Shown piece by piece: positions 9,006 through 17,803 of a stretch of 54,148 bases of DNA. The stretch spans positions 1 through 54,148 of the forward strand of contig JAJYMC010000030.1 of NCBI GenBank assembly GCA_021787335.1, given 5' to 3'. Every line of letters starts with the position of its first letter. Position 1 is the stretch's first letter. Made by a program: the position numbers and the translations under genes. A model generated the notes under the pieces. It was not told where the DNA came from. It saw nothing but the letters and a program-made list of their open reading frames with translations, and searched no databases. Source of the DNA: Bacillota bacterium. Its GTDB lineage: Bacteria; Bacillota; Sulfobacillia; JAJYWN01; JAJZPE01.

Positions 9006-9247
9006 CAGCGCTCGACCCCCGGCTGGTGCGAAAGCATGCGGATGGTGATCTGGCGAGCCAGCCTTCGGCCGATGGCCAGCCGAAAGGTGCCCTTGCGGAT
9101 GACGATTGGCCCGCCAGGCAACGCTTCTTCGCACTGGACGGCCTCGCCCTCGCTCAGCCCGAAGCGAATGATCTGGGCTCTCACGTTACCTTCGGGTAGC
9201 TCCTGGATGGCCGCCCACTGCCCTCTGAGGGCCTTGTCGAGGGTCAT
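9005..9247 (-). CDS. feoA: Ferrous iron transport protein A
   Basis: This 80-residue SH3-like protein (FGLSEGEAVQCEEALPGGPIVIRKGTFRLAIGRRLARQITI) shows the usual FeoA pattern ending in a basic helix. It is thought to act at the membrane with FeoB. The ATG at 9247 is preceded by AAGGAGCT (9254-9261). A longer frame upstream would run through the promoter, so it was rejected. The gene overlaps feoB by one base. Confidence 0.92.
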   Translation of the reverse strand: MTLDKALRGQWAAIQELPEGNVRAQIIRFGLSEGEAVQCEEALPGGPIVIRKGTFRLAIGRRLARQITIRMLSHQPGVER

Positions 9248-9262
9248 CGGTCCAGCTCCTTG

Positions 9263-9279
9263 TTGAGAATATATCTCAA
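9263..9279 (-). promoter_or_regulatory. Palindromic operator in the feo 5' leader (Fur-like)
   Basis: TTGAGATATATTCTCAA (minus strand) is a perfect TTGAGA-N5-TCTCAA palindrome. It lies between the -10 box and the feoA ribosome site, overlapping the expected transcript start. One half of the Fur 7-1-7 motif is matched with one mismatch. Iron-responsive repression by Fur or a DtxR-type regulator is inferred from context. Confidence 0.6.
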
Positions 9280-9284
9280 TAAAG

Positions 9285-9313
9285 ATTATAAGAGAGCCCC
9301 CCTTATTTGTCAA
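9285..9313 (-). promoter_or_regulatory. Consensus sigma-A promoter of feoAB
   Basis: TTGACA (complement of 9308-9313) and TATAAT (complement of 9285-9290) are separated by exactly 17 bp. This is a perfect match to consensus and implies strong transcription that needs repression. Confidence 0.9.
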
Positions 9314-9366
9314 GGGGTGCCTTCTAAAACCTGCAAGGCGGCCAAATGAGGAACCGGGCAACAAGC

Positions 9367-9404
9367 AGGACCGGCGGCCCCGTGAAGGGCGGCCGGTCCT
9401 TTTT
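9367..9404 (+). terminator. Hairpin terminator between feo and the zinc-ribbon gene
   Basis: The stem AGGACCGG (9367-9374)/CCGGTCCT (9393-9400) runs into a T tract on the plus strand. It lies between the divergent feo promoter and the 3' end of the minus-strand gene at 9427. It may act in either direction, but the T tract favours plus-strand transcription. Confidence 0.55.
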
Positions 9405-9426
9405 CGTCAGCGAGATGAGGAAACGC

Positions 9427-9693
9427 CTAGATGAGCCGCAGCCGCCTGGGCCGGGACGCCGTCCGGCGGGACATCGAGACGACGCGGCCCGCGGGGCGAG
9501 CCGAATTCACCGGGACGGCCGGCCTCTCGCCGGCCCCCGCCGCCTCGCCACGTCCAGGGATGACCCGCAGAGGCCGGTCGCATTCGGGCGAACCGGTCAG
9601 GTCCTTGTGACAATGGGGGCAGATCCAGTGGTCGTAGAACGTGGCCGCCGAGTAGGAGTAACCGCCGCAGTAGTAGCAGCGCTTCCAGGGCAA
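9427..9693 (-). CDS. Small zinc-ribbon protein
   Basis: This 88-residue protein starts at a TTG (complement of 9691-9693) with GGAGG about 9 bases upstream. It opens with CYYCGGYSYSAATFYDHWICPHCHKDLT, two CxxC pairs 18 residues apart that form a treble-clef or zinc-ribbon knuckle. A low-complexity basic tail (SMSRRTASRPRRLRLI) follows. It is read away from dnaE. The function is unknown. The TTG start and the lack of an obvious longer ORF make the exact N-terminus uncertain. Confidence 0.5.
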   Translation of the reverse strand: MPWKRCYYCGGYSYSAATFYDHWICPHCHKDLTGSPECDRPLRVIPGRGEAAGAGERPAVPVNSARPAGRVVSMSRRTASRPRRLRLI

Positions 9694-9908
9694 CTGACTC
9701 GCCTCCGGGTCGTTCGGTCACCGCTATCATATTCCACCGTCCGCTCCGGGATTTGCCGAAAACTGTAAGCGACCATCACGCAAAAACCGACCCAGGCTGG
9801 GGGTCCGGCGGGACAGGAATCGCGGCCCGCGAGGACGTATTTAACCAACAGGGCAATCCCGCCGGGGCGGTCGCGCCCACACGCTCACGTCCGCAAGGAG
9901 GCCAGCCG

Positions 9909-12900
9909 ATGGCCGAGTTCGTCCACCTTCACCAACACACCGAATACAGCCTTCTCGACGGGGCCGCGCGGATCGCCGCGCTGCCCGAGACGGCCCGTGC
10001 CCACGGCTCGCCGGCCATGGCCATCACCGACCACGGCGTCATGTACGGGGTCATCGACTTCTACAAGGCGATGAAGGCCGCCGGGGTCAAGCCGATCATC
10101 GGCTGCGAGGTCTACGTGGCCCAGCGGACCATGGCCGACAAGCAGCCGCACGTCGACGACTCGCCCTACCACCTGGTCCTGCTGGCCGAGGACGAGGAGG
10201 GCTACCGCAACCTGATGCGCGTCGTCTCGGCCGGGCACCTCGACGGCTTCTACTACAAGCCGCGGGTCGACCGCGACCTCCTGGCCGCCCACTCGAAGGG
10301 CCTTATCGCCCTCTCGGCCTGCCTGGCCGGGGAGCTTCCGCGCCTCATCCTCGACGACAAGGCGGCCGAGGCCCGTCGCGTGGCCGGGCTCTACGCCGAC
10401 ATCTTCGGCCCCGGTCGCTTCTACCTCGAACTGCAGGACCACTTCCTGGACGAGGAGCGCCGGGCCACCGCCGAACTGCTGAAGATGGCCCGCGATCTGA
10501 ACCTGCCCCTGGTGGCCACCAACGATGCCCACTACATCAGCCGTGAGGACGCCCGGGCCCACGAGATCCTCCTGTGCATCCAGACAGCGACCAATATCGA
10601 CGACCCGAACCGCCTGCGTTTCCCGAACGACGAGTTCTACCTGAAGAGCCCGGACGAGATGGCGATGCTCTTCCCGGACCACCCCGAGGCCCTGAAGAAC
10701 ACCCTGGCCATCGCCGAGCGCTCCAACGTCGACCTGACCTTCGGCAAGATAAAGCTCCCGGCGTTCCAGGTGCCGGCGGGGGAGACCCTCGAGTCCCATC
10801 TCCGGAGGAAGTGCGACGAGGGGCTCATCCGGCGCTATGGCGAGCCCGATCCGGACGGCCGGGGCGGGCCGACCGCGGAGCACCGCCAGCGCGTCGATTA
10901 CGAGCTGTCGGTCATCAACCGGATGGGCTACGCCGGCTACTTCCTGACCGTCGCCGACTTCGTCAACTACGCCAAAGCCCAGGGCATCCCGGTCGGGCCA
11001 GGCCGCGGCTCGGGCGCCGGCAGCCTCGTCTCCTACGTCCTCGGGATCACCGGCATCGACCCCATCCGCCACGGCCTTCTCTTCGACCGCTTCCTCAACC
11101 CCGAGCGGGTGGACATGCCCGATATCGATACCGACTTCTGCGACCGGCGGCGCGACCGGGTCATCGACTATGTCACCGACAGGAACGGCGCCGACCGCGT
11201 GGCCCAGATCATCACCTTCGGGACCCTCGGGGCCAAGGCCGCCGTGCGCGACGTCGGGCGGGCCCTCAACCTGACCTACGCCGAGGCCGACAAGATCGCC
11301 AAGATGATCCCCTTCTCCCTGGGGATGACCATCGACCGGGCCCTCGAACTGAATCCCGACCTGAAGGCGCTCTATGACGCGGGCGGCTCGGTCCGCGACG
11401 TCCTCGACCTCTCCCGCGCCGTCGAGGGTTTGCCGCGTCACGCCTCGGTCCACGCGGCCGGCGTGGTCATCTCGCCGGTGCCCCTGGTCGAGCAGGTGCC
11501 CCTCCAGCGCACGCCTGACGGCCAGGTCATCACCCAGTTCGACATGAACCACCTGGCCCAGCTCGGCCTGCTGAAGATGGACTTCCTCGGCCTGCGCAAC
11601 CTGTCGGTCATCGACGACGCCCTGGCCGCCATCGAGAAGAACCACGGGAGCCGGCCCGACCTGGACGCCCTGCCGCTCGACGACCCGGAGGTCTACAAGA
11701 TGTTGGCGGCCGGCGACACGGTCGGCGTCTTCCAGGTCGAGAGCTCGGGCATGACCGACCTCCTCAAACGGATGAAGGCCGAACGCTTCGAGGACCTCGT
11801 CGCCGCCATCGCCCTCTTCCGGCCGGGCCCGATGCAGATGATCGACCTCTACCTCAACCGGCGCAACCGACGCGAGAAGATCGACTACATCCACCCGGCC
11901 CTGGAGCCCATCCTCAAGGAGACCTACGGGGTCATGGTCTACCAGGAGCAGGTGATGAAGGTCGCCAGCGTCCTGGCGGGCTTCAGCCTCGCCCAGGGCG
12001 ACCTCCTCCGCCGGGCGATGGGCAAGAAGAAACCCGAAGTCCTCGAAGCCATGCGGAAGCAGTTCCTCGAGGGCTGCGAGAAGAACGGCATCCCGGCCGA
12101 GACGGCCATCCGCGTCTACGACCTCATCTACAGCTTCGCCGGGTACGGCTTCAACAAATCGCACACGGCCCCATACGCCCTCATCGCCTATCAGACGGCG
12201 TGGCTCAAGCTCCGCCACCCGGGCGAGTACATGGCCGCCCTCCTGTCCAGCGTCGGCGCGGGGAGCGCGAAGATGGCCGACTACACGACCGAGTGCGCCC
12301 GGCTCGGCCTCGAGGTCCTGGCCCCCGACGTCAACTCGAGCGGCCCCAGCTTCGAGGTTGACCGGGCCGGCCGGAGCATCCGCTTCGGCCTGCGGGCGGT
12401 GAAGAACGTCGGCGAGGGCGCCGCCGAGAACGTCGTCAAGACCCGCGAGACCGGCGGCCCCTTCGGCTCCCTCCGCGACTTCTGCGAGCGGGTGGACAGC
12501 CGGATCATCAACAAGCGGGTGGTCGAGAGCCTCATCAAGGCAGGGGCCTTCGGCTCCCTTGGGGCGCGGCGCTCCCAGCTCATGGCCACCCTCGACGAGG
12601 CCGTCGAGGCGGCCCAGGAGGCGCAGCGGCGCCGCGAGGAAGGACAGCTGTCCTTCTTCGACCTGGAAACCGACCTCGGGGAGAAGCCCGAGGATGCCGC
12701 GACCGCGGGCGCGAGCGGTCAGGGAGCCTCGGCCTTCGCCCGGCACGCCGACCTGTTGCCCGACCTCGATGAGTTCCCCGGGCCGACCCTCCTGGCCGGG
12801 GAGAAGGAGGTCCTCGGGCTCTACCTCTCCGGCCACCCCCTGGCCCAGCACGAGGCCGAACTCAGGCGGCGGGCCACGGTCACCAGCACCAAGCTGGCGG

Positions 12901-13586
12901 AGCTGCCGGAAGGCAGCCCGGTGGTGATGGGCGGGATGGTCGCCGCCACCCGTCGGGTGACCACGCGCAAGGGCGACCAGATGCTCTTCCTGACCCTCGA
13001 AGACCTCACCGGCACGGTCGAGGTGGTGGTCTTCCCGCGAGTCTTCCGCGAGGCCCGCGACCTACTCGAACGCGACCGGGCCATCCTGGTCACCGGGCGG
13101 ACCAACTCGGTCGAGACGTCGGCCCGCTTCCGCGGCCGCCGGGGGGGCCTACAGGCCCCGCCGCCGGCCGACGAAGGCGTGGCCGGGGTGTTGCCCGCCG
13201 ATGAGGACGAGGCGGCCGCCGCCCGCGACGCCGGCGAGGACGCGCCGGAGATAAAGATAATCGCCGAGAGCGTGGTCGCCCTCGACGCGGCCGGAGCCGG
13301 AGCCGGGGCCGGGCCGACCATGGAAGCCGCCCGGACCCTCTACGTGCGCCTGCCTGGCGAGGACCCGGCCAGGGCCCCGGAGGACCTTCTCGACACGGAG
13401 ACCCGGACCGTCCTCAGCGCCCACCCGGGGAACTGCGCCCTGATTCTGCTCTTCACGTCCGACGACGGACAGCGGGTCTCCAGGGACTCACGCTTCCGCG
13501 TCGACGGGGGCGACGAACTCCTGGCCGTCCTTCGCGAGCGCTTCGGTCCCGATAACGTCCGGTTCGGCAAAGCTCAACGGCGCTGA
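9909..13586 (+). CDS. dnaE: DNA polymerase III alpha subunit
   Basis: This replicative polymerase has about 1,225 residues. The N-terminal PHP domain begins FVHLHQHTEYSLLDGAARI. The C-family palm carries GRGSGAGSLVSYVLGITGID and the catalytic PDIDTDF near residues 404-410. The thumb/fingers region includes FRPGPMQMIDLYLNRR and AGYGFNKSHTAPYALIAYQT. An OB-fold follows (PVVMGGMVAATRRVTTRKGD). The C-terminal tail carries Ala/Asp-rich inserts. The ATG at 9909 has AGGAGG 7 bases upstream; the in-frame extension back to 9753 is non-coding. The form is DnaE1-like, not PolC, because no internal exonuclease domain is present. Confidence 0.95.
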   Translation: MAEFVHLHQHTEYSLLDGAARIAALPETARAHGSPAMAITDHGVMYGVIDFYKAMKAAGVKPIIGCEVYVAQRTMADKQPHVDDSPYHLVLLAEDEEGYRNLMRVVSAGHLDGFYYKPRVDRDLLAAHSKGLIALSACLAGELPRLILDDKAAEARRVAGLYADIFGPGRFYLELQDHFLDEERRATAELLKMARDLNLPLVATNDAHYISREDARAHEILLCIQTATNIDDPNRLRFPNDEFYLKSPDEMAMLFPDHPEALKNTLAIAERSNVDLTFGKIKLPAFQVPAGETLESHLRRKCDEGLIRRYGEPDPDGRGGPTAEHRQRVDYELSVINRMGYAGYFLTVADFVNYAKAQGIPVGPGRGSGAGSLVSYVLGITGIDPIRHGLLFDRFLNPERVDMPDIDTDFCDRRRDRVIDYVTDRNGADRVAQIITFGTLGAKAAVRDVGRALNLTYAEADKIAKMIPFSLGMTIDRALELNPDLKALYDAGGSVRDVLDLSRAVEGLPRHASVHAAGVVISPVPLVEQVPLQRTPDGQVITQFDMNHLAQLGLLKMDFLGLRNLSVIDDALAAIEKNHGSRPDLDALPLDDPEVYKMLAAGDTVGVFQVESSGMTDLLKRMKAERFEDLVAAIALFRPGPMQMIDLYLNRRNRREKIDYIHPALEPILKETYGVMVYQEQVMKVASVLAGFSLAQGDLLRRAMGKKKPEVLEAMRKQFLEGCEKNGIPAETAIRVYDLIYSFAGYGFNKSHTAPYALIAYQTAWLKLRHPGEYMAALLSSVGAGSAKMADYTTECARLGLEVLAPDVNSSGPSFEVDRAGRSIRFGLRAVKNVGEGAAENVVKTRETGGPFGSLRDFCERVDSRIINKRVVESLIKAGAFGSLGARRSQLMATLDEAVEAAQEAQRRREEGQLSFFDLETDLGEKPEDAATAGASGQGASAFARHADLLPDLDEFPGPTLLAGEKEVLGLYLSGHPLAQHEAELRRRATVTSTKLAELPEGSPVVMGGMVAATRRVTTRKGDQMLFLTLEDLTGTVEVVVFPRVFREARDLLERDRAILVTGRTNSVETSARFRGRRGGLQAPPPADEGVAGVLPADEDEAAAARDAGEDAPEIKIIAESVVALDAAGAGAGAGPTMEAARTLYVRLPGEDPARAPEDLLDTETRTVLSAHPGNCALILLFTSDDGQRVSRDSRFRVDGGDELLAVLRERFGPDNVRFGKAQRR

Positions 13587-13630
13587 CCTCCGCATATCAT
13601 GAACCGTCTCACACGCGGGGGGAGAATCGT

Positions 13631-14155
13631 TTGCCTGAGCGGAACCTGCCCGAGAACGGCGGGGCGGTCGTGGCCGCCCTCGCCCAGCGGGGGGTCGCCC
13701 TGTCCGACATCGCCGCCATCGTTCACGACCTCCAGTCCAAACACTGCCCGGGGCTGACCCTCGATGATTGCCTTGAGAGCGTTCGTAAGGTGCTGGCCAA
13801 ACGCGAGGTGCAACAGGCGATCCTGACCGGGATCGCCGTCGATGTCATGGCCGAAAGAGGGATGCTGCCCGAGCCCCTCCTGACCATCATCGTCGATGAC
13901 GACCCGCTCTTCGGGGTCGATGAGATCCTCGCCCTGGCCATCACCAATGTCTACGGGTCCATCGGCCTGACCAACTTCGGCTATCTCGACCGTGAGAAGC
14001 CAGGCTTGCTCGCCCGGCTCAACGCGGGGGGCAGGAACAGCCGGGAGGTTCACACTTTCCTTGATGACCTCGTGGCCGGGGTGGCCGCGGCGGCCGCCGC
14101 CAAGATCGCCCACGGACGCGGTCCACGTCACACAGCGCGCCGGCCGGCCCCCTGA
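13631..14155 (+). CDS. pgpA: Phosphatidylglycerophosphatase A family protein
   Basis: This 174-residue protein closely fits the PgpA/YutG family: QAILTGIAVDVMAERGMLPE, DEILALAITNVYGSIGLTNFGYLDREKPG and HTFLDDLVAGVAAAAAAKIAH. The family hydrolyses phosphatidylglycerol phosphate to phosphatidylglycerol at the membrane in a Mg-dependent way; conserved Asp residues in FLDD and YLD are probably catalytic. The Bacillota YutG version lacks the transmembrane helices of the E. coli enzyme, as here. The start is TTG at 13631 after GGGGGGAG. The stop codon sits in the loop of the terminator hairpin. Confidence 0.85.
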   Translation: MPERNLPENGGAVVAALAQRGVALSDIAAIVHDLQSKHCPGLTLDDCLESVRKVLAKREVQQAILTGIAVDVMAERGMLPEPLLTIIVDDDPLFGVDEILALAITNVYGSIGLTNFGYLDREKPGLLARLNAGGRNSREVHTFLDDLVAGVAAAAAAKIAHGRGPRHTARRPAP

Positions 14156-14172
14156 GGAGGCCGGCCGTCTTA
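14141..14172. terminator. Bidirectional hairpin overlapping the pgpA stop
   Basis: The 9-bp stem CGGCCGGCC (14141-14149)/GGCCGGCCG (14159-14167) encloses the TGA stop of pgpA and is followed by TCTTAT. It separates the convergent genes pgpA and the minus-strand gene at 14175. Confidence 0.65.
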
Positions 14173-14174
14173 TC

Positions 14175-14861
14175 TCACTGTAACGGCAGTCGCTTGTTGT
14201 TCATCTTGTCCGAGCCCGGCTTGGTGACGTTGCCGCTGCCGCCACCGGAGCCGCCCCCGCCGGACGAGCCCCCGCCGGACGAGCCCCCGCTGGAGCCGCC
14301 CCCGCCGGACGAGCCCCCGCCCTTGCCCACGCCCGCGGCCAACCGGGCCGACTCCTCGAACTCCTTGACCTGCGCGGCCAGCAGGCTCAGGCTCTTGCTC
14401 TGGAAGAGGGCCGCCTGCGACTGGGCCAGGGCCGACACCGCTTGCTGCATGGACCTGGCCACCTGGGCGTCGGTCATGGCCGTCTGCTCGGCGACCTTCG
14501 CCTGCAGCTGCTCCACCAGGTGCAGGAACGGACCGGGGTCGCTCGACAGAGAGCCCTCGCCCTGCTCGAGCTGCTGCGACACCCGATCGACCAGCGAGAA
14601 GACCTGCTCCATTCGGCGGGCGTCGCCGACCTTCTCCGAGGCCGTCGTCAGGGAGCCCTGCAGTTCGTGCTCCGTGACCATCTGCTCGGAACGCGTCCCG
14701 GTGCGTATGACCGCGACCAGTTGCTGCAGTCGCTCGAACTCACTCTTGGGCGTCCCCGACGGCGCCTTCGCGCTTTCCCTTATCTGCTCGATGACGAGGT
14801 CGCCCGGCGGCCCTTGCGTCTCAGCCTTCTTGCCCTCCTCGGTTCCCGAGTCCTTGGACAA
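14175..14861 (-). CDS. Coiled-coil protein with Gly/Ser-rich C-terminal tail
   Basis: About 228 residues, not recognised. The central 120 residues are helical and Gln/Glu/Ala-rich (RRMEQVFSLVDRVSQQLEQG, VEQLQAKVAEQTAMTDAQ, VSALAQSQAALFQSKSL). A run of GGGSSGGGG-type repeats follows, then a short basic end. There is no signal peptide or membrane segment. The TTG at 14861 is preceded by GGAGGT at 7-bp spacing; the GTG at 14870 would place the ribosome site inside the gene. The tail may be a flexible linker or surface-exposed. A spore-associated role is conceivable but unsupported. Confidence 0.65.
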   Translation of the reverse strand: MSKDSGTEEGKKAETQGPPGDLVIEQIRESAKAPSGTPKSEFERLQQLVAVIRTGTRSEQMVTEHELQGSLTTASEKVGDARRMEQVFSLVDRVSQQLEQGEGSLSSDPGPFLHLVEQLQAKVAEQTAMTDAQVARSMQQAVSALAQSQAALFQSKSLSLLAAQVKEFEESARLAAGVGKGGGSSGGGGSSGGSSGGGSSGGGGSGGGSGNVTKPGSDKMNNKRLPLQ

Positions 14862-15142
14862 TGGTCTCACCTCCGTGAACTGCGAATCCTGCCTTTAGTA
14901 TGGCCCGTCGCCGCCCCGACGCGCGGAAAAGAAGGAATTCCTGAGGGTCAGGTCGAACGAACCCGCGAAGCCCTCGCCACGGCGCAATTCGGCGTGCCCA
15001 CACGGCCCGGAAAAAGAGGAATCCGCGAGGGAGCCTAGAAAGGAATACCCGACGCTCGCCCGGTCAAACACTAGTCAAGCTTGCTATAACCGGCCTAGGC
15101 CGACACGTCGAAGGAGCAATCCTAAGGAGGGCCTGAGCAAGC

Positions 15143-15343
15143 GTGTGGACCGTGGTTTACATCGCCCCGAACATGGCCATCGCCGAGATGCTCAAGGAGA
15201 TACTGAGCAAGGAAGGCGTCCTGGTGATGCTCCGCTCACTCGGGGTCCCCCACCTCGGGGCTTCTGGCTCGGTCGAGGTCCTCGTGCCGGAAGGCGAGGT
15301 CGAGGAGGCCCACGATATCCTGTTCAGCGTCCTCGGCCGTTAG
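15143..15343 (+). CDS. DUF2007-like putative signal-transducing protein
   Basis: This 66-residue protein reads VVYIAPNMAIAEMLKEILSKEGVLVMLR ... VEVLVPEGEVEEAHDIL. It is an alpha/beta ferredoxin-like fold typical of DUF2007 proteins that bind small ligands or PII-like partners. GTG start with AAGGAGGG upstream. Genes of this kind often precede glycolytic genes in Bacillota, as here with pyruvate kinase 100 bp downstream. The function is unknown. Confidence 0.75.
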   Translation: MWTVVYIAPNMAIAEMLKEILSKEGVLVMLRSLGVPHLGASGSVEVLVPEGEVEEAHDILFSVLGR

Positions 15344-15442
15344 GTCACGGGTCGCGAGTCCGTCGCAGAGCAAGCCCATCGGCGGGCGTCTTCCGAGGCG
15401 TCCGCTTTTTGCTGCCCAGGTTGAAAGAGAAGGGGAGAGTGC

Positions 15443-16885
15443 ATGCACCGCACCAAGATCGTCGCCACCCTCGGCCCGGCGAGCCAGGATCCGGCCGTCC
15501 TCAAGGGGATGGTCCACGCCGGGTTGAACGTCGTCAGGCTGAACCTGGCCCACGGCCGCCATGAGGAGCATCTGGCCCGCTTGCAGGCGGCCAGGCAAGC
15601 GGCTGCTGAAGCCGGGGTCCGCCTCGGCTGTGTCGTCGACATCGCCGGCCCCGAGATCCGCACGGCCGGCCTACCGGCCGAGGGCCTCGACCTCGTCGCC
15701 GGGCAGGAGGTCGCCTTCATCCCGGTCGACGCGGGCGCGGCCGCGGGGGCCTCGCGGGCCGCGGCCCAGACCGTACCCGTCGATTACGCCGGCCTCGCCG
15801 GTGACGTCCGCCCGGGCCAGCGCGTCCTGATGGACGACGGCAACCTCGTCCTCGAGGTGACGGCCGTCGCCGCGCCCAGCGTCTCCGCGCGGGTCATCGC
15901 CGGCGGACACCTCCTCGGCGGGAAGAAGCTGAACCTGCCTGGCGCGGACCTCAAGCTTCCATCCCTCAGCGAGAAGGACAGGACGGCCATCGCCTTCGCC
16001 GCCGAGGCGGGCGTGGACTACGTCGCCGTCTCCTTCGTCCGCCGCGCGGAGGACATCGTCGCCGTCAGGGAGGCCATCGCCGCGGCGGAAGGGGACCAGC
16101 TGGTCATCGCCAAGATCGAGACCGGCGGCGGTCTGGCCAACCTCGACGCCATCATCGAAGTCAGCGACGGCCTGATGGTGGCCCGCGGCGACCTCGGGGT
16201 GGAGATCCCGGCCGAGGACGTGCCGCTCCTGCAGAAGGCGATGATCGCCAAAGCCAGGACGGCGGGGAAGCCCGTCATCACGGCCACCCAAATGCTCGAG
16301 TCGATGGTCGAGCGGCCCGTGCCCACGCGGGCCGAGGCCAGCGACGTCGCCAACGCCATCCTCGACGGCACCGACGCGGTGATGCTCTCGGCCGAGACGG
16401 CCATCGGTAAGCACCCGGTGGAGGCCGTGGCGACCATGGCCCGCATCGCCGAGCGGGCGGAGACGGCCATCGACCACCGCGCCTTCCTGGAGAAGACCGT
16501 GGCCGGCGACGGCGGCACGACCGACGCCATCAGCCGGGCGACGTGCGTCGTGGCCGACCGCCTGGGGGCGGCGGCCATCCTCACCGCGACCACCTCCGGC
16601 AGCACGGCCCGGGCCATCGCCCGCTTTCGACCGGCCCGTCCGATCATCGCCGCGACGCCCAATGAGCGCGTCGCCCGGCGGCTCGAACTCGTCTGGGGCG
16701 TGCAGTCCGTGATCATCCCGCTGATCACCAACACCGACGCCATGCTGACCGCGGCCGTCGACCGGTCTGTCGCCGTCCGCCTGTTGCGGAACGGCGACGT
16801 GGTGGTCATCACGGCCGGCATTCCGGTCGGCGTGCCCGGCACGACCAACCTCCTGAAGGTGCAGACCGTCGGCGAGAGGGTGTAG
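15443..16885 (+). CDS. pyk: Pyruvate kinase
   Basis: The 480-residue protein begins MHRTKIVATLGPAS, followed by the TIM barrel (VVRLNLAHGRHEEH, VDIAGPEIRT). A lid B domain follows, then IAKIETGGGLANLDAIIEVSDGLMVARGDLGVEIP and PVITATQMLESM. The C-terminal allosteric domain contains ILTATTSGSTARAIARFRP. It converts phosphoenolpyruvate and ADP to pyruvate and ATP. The usual IENxxG near the catalytic Lys is IETGGG here, a small deviation. The extra PEP-utiliser domain found in many Bacillus enzymes is absent. The gene ends at a strong terminator. Confidence 0.93.
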   Translation: MHRTKIVATLGPASQDPAVLKGMVHAGLNVVRLNLAHGRHEEHLARLQAARQAAAEAGVRLGCVVDIAGPEIRTAGLPAEGLDLVAGQEVAFIPVDAGAAAGASRAAAQTVPVDYAGLAGDVRPGQRVLMDDGNLVLEVTAVAAPSVSARVIAGGHLLGGKKLNLPGADLKLPSLSEKDRTAIAFAAEAGVDYVAVSFVRRAEDIVAVREAIAAAEGDQLVIAKIETGGGLANLDAIIEVSDGLMVARGDLGVEIPAEDVPLLQKAMIAKARTAGKPVITATQMLESMVERPVPTRAEASDVANAILDGTDAVMLSAETAIGKHPVEAVATMARIAERAETAIDHRAFLEKTVAGDGGTTDAISRATCVVADRLGAAAILTATTSGSTARAIARFRPARPIIAATPNERVARRLELVWGVQSVIIPLITNTDAMLTAAVDRSVAVRLLRNGDVVVITAGIPVGVPGTTNLLKVQTVGERV

Positions 16886-16911
16886 GAAACACCACGCTTT
16901 GCTGCGAACGG

Positions 16912-16944
16912 CCCCCGCAGGTCTCTTGGACCTGCGGGGTTTTG
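16912..16944 (+). terminator. Rho-independent terminator of pyk
   Basis: The 11-bp perfect stem CCCCGCAGGTC/GACCTGCGGGG with a 5-base loop is followed directly by TTTT. Confidence 0.9.
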
Positions 16945-17038
16945 CTTGGTGTCGAACGTTTCCGGCCATCAGCGGCAGGAGGGAATCCGGAGACGTCGAA
17001 AGCCGGCCGCCATCGCTAATCGATGGAGGCTGGTCTGA

Positions 17039-17803
17039 GTGGGAATGCCGAGCACGCTCGAGGCTTTGGTCATCATGCTGCTCCTCCTGATGCCTGGGGC
17101 GATTGTCTACCACACAGCCGTATCATTACCGGCTTTCAGGCTTACGGGCAACGCGGGGTTGATTCGGTGGGTGATAATTAGCGCCCTGTACGATAGCTGC
17201 GCATTTCTGCTGCTTGAGGCGGTGAGGTTCGCCCTTCTGTTGACGACGCGCGCATATACTGCGATAGGGTTTTTCTTTGGCTCCCTTATGGCCAACCTCG
17301 AAAGTGAGGTATCCTTGCTTATTGGGCTAAGCGTTCTTGCACCCTTTGTCCTGGGCCTCACCTTGAGGAAATGGCTTCACGGAAGAGGATTTCGCAAAGC
17401 GCTTGCGCTCTTCGTGATTGGCTGGGCACCCCTGACCGCCGAGACCCCGCCCGAGCTCGTTCCCACGCCTTGGGACAGGGTCTTCAGCCAAGGGAAGCGC
17501 TTGTTAATAATAGCGACTTTCCCCGACGGCTCCCGAATCGGTGGATGGTTCAGAGGAAAGGCCTTCGCGACCAGCGCTCAGCAGGTTTTCCTCACGGATA
17601 CTTTCAGGGTCGGTCCGGAAGGAAGAACCATGCCTGGTGAGGAATTTCAACCACCAGCGGCCTCTATCGGTTGCTTGATCGAAATCAATAAGGTCCAAGC
17701 CCTTGAGATCATTGAGCTTGCCGAGGAAGGAGGTGCCGATGATGGCGGGCAGGATCGTCAAGCCCAAGAAGCGCTCGCGGCGGGAAGACTATCATCCCCT
17801 TGA
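17039..17803 (+). CDS. DUF6338 family membrane protein
   Basis: This 254-residue protein has three or four N-terminal membrane segments (ALVIMLLLLMPGAIVYHTA, IISALYDSCAFLLLEAVRFALLL, LLIGLSVLAPFVLGLTL). A cytoplasmic beta-rich domain follows with PTPWDRVFSQGKRLLIIATF at about residue 142, then GGWFRGKAFAT and QQVFLTDTFRVGPEG. This layout, including the PTPWD motif, matches DUF6338. The role is unknown. Base composition is lower in GC than the neighbours, which suggests acquisition. The start is GTG 17039 or ATG 17045, both after GGAGG. It overlaps the next small gene. Confidence 0.75.
   Translation: MGMPSTLEALVIMLLLLMPGAIVYHTAVSLPAFRLTGNAGLIRWVIISALYDSCAFLLLEAVRFALLLTTRAYTAIGFFFGSLMANLESEVSLLIGLSVLAPFVLGLTLRKWLHGRGFRKALALFVIGWAPLTAETPPELVPTPWDRVFSQGKRLLIIATFPDGSRIGGWFRGKAFATSAQQVFLTDTFRVGPEGRTMPGEEFQPPAASIGCLIEINKVQALEIIELAEEGGADDGGQDRQAQEALAAGRLSSP

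Noticed and set aside
9885-12851. 988-codon minus-strand open frame opposite dnaE
   Set aside because: Antisense to a clearly coding gene. The translation is low-complexity (Val/Gly/Asp/Glu-rich), as expected from high-GC third-codon bias, and has no ribosome site or family motifs.
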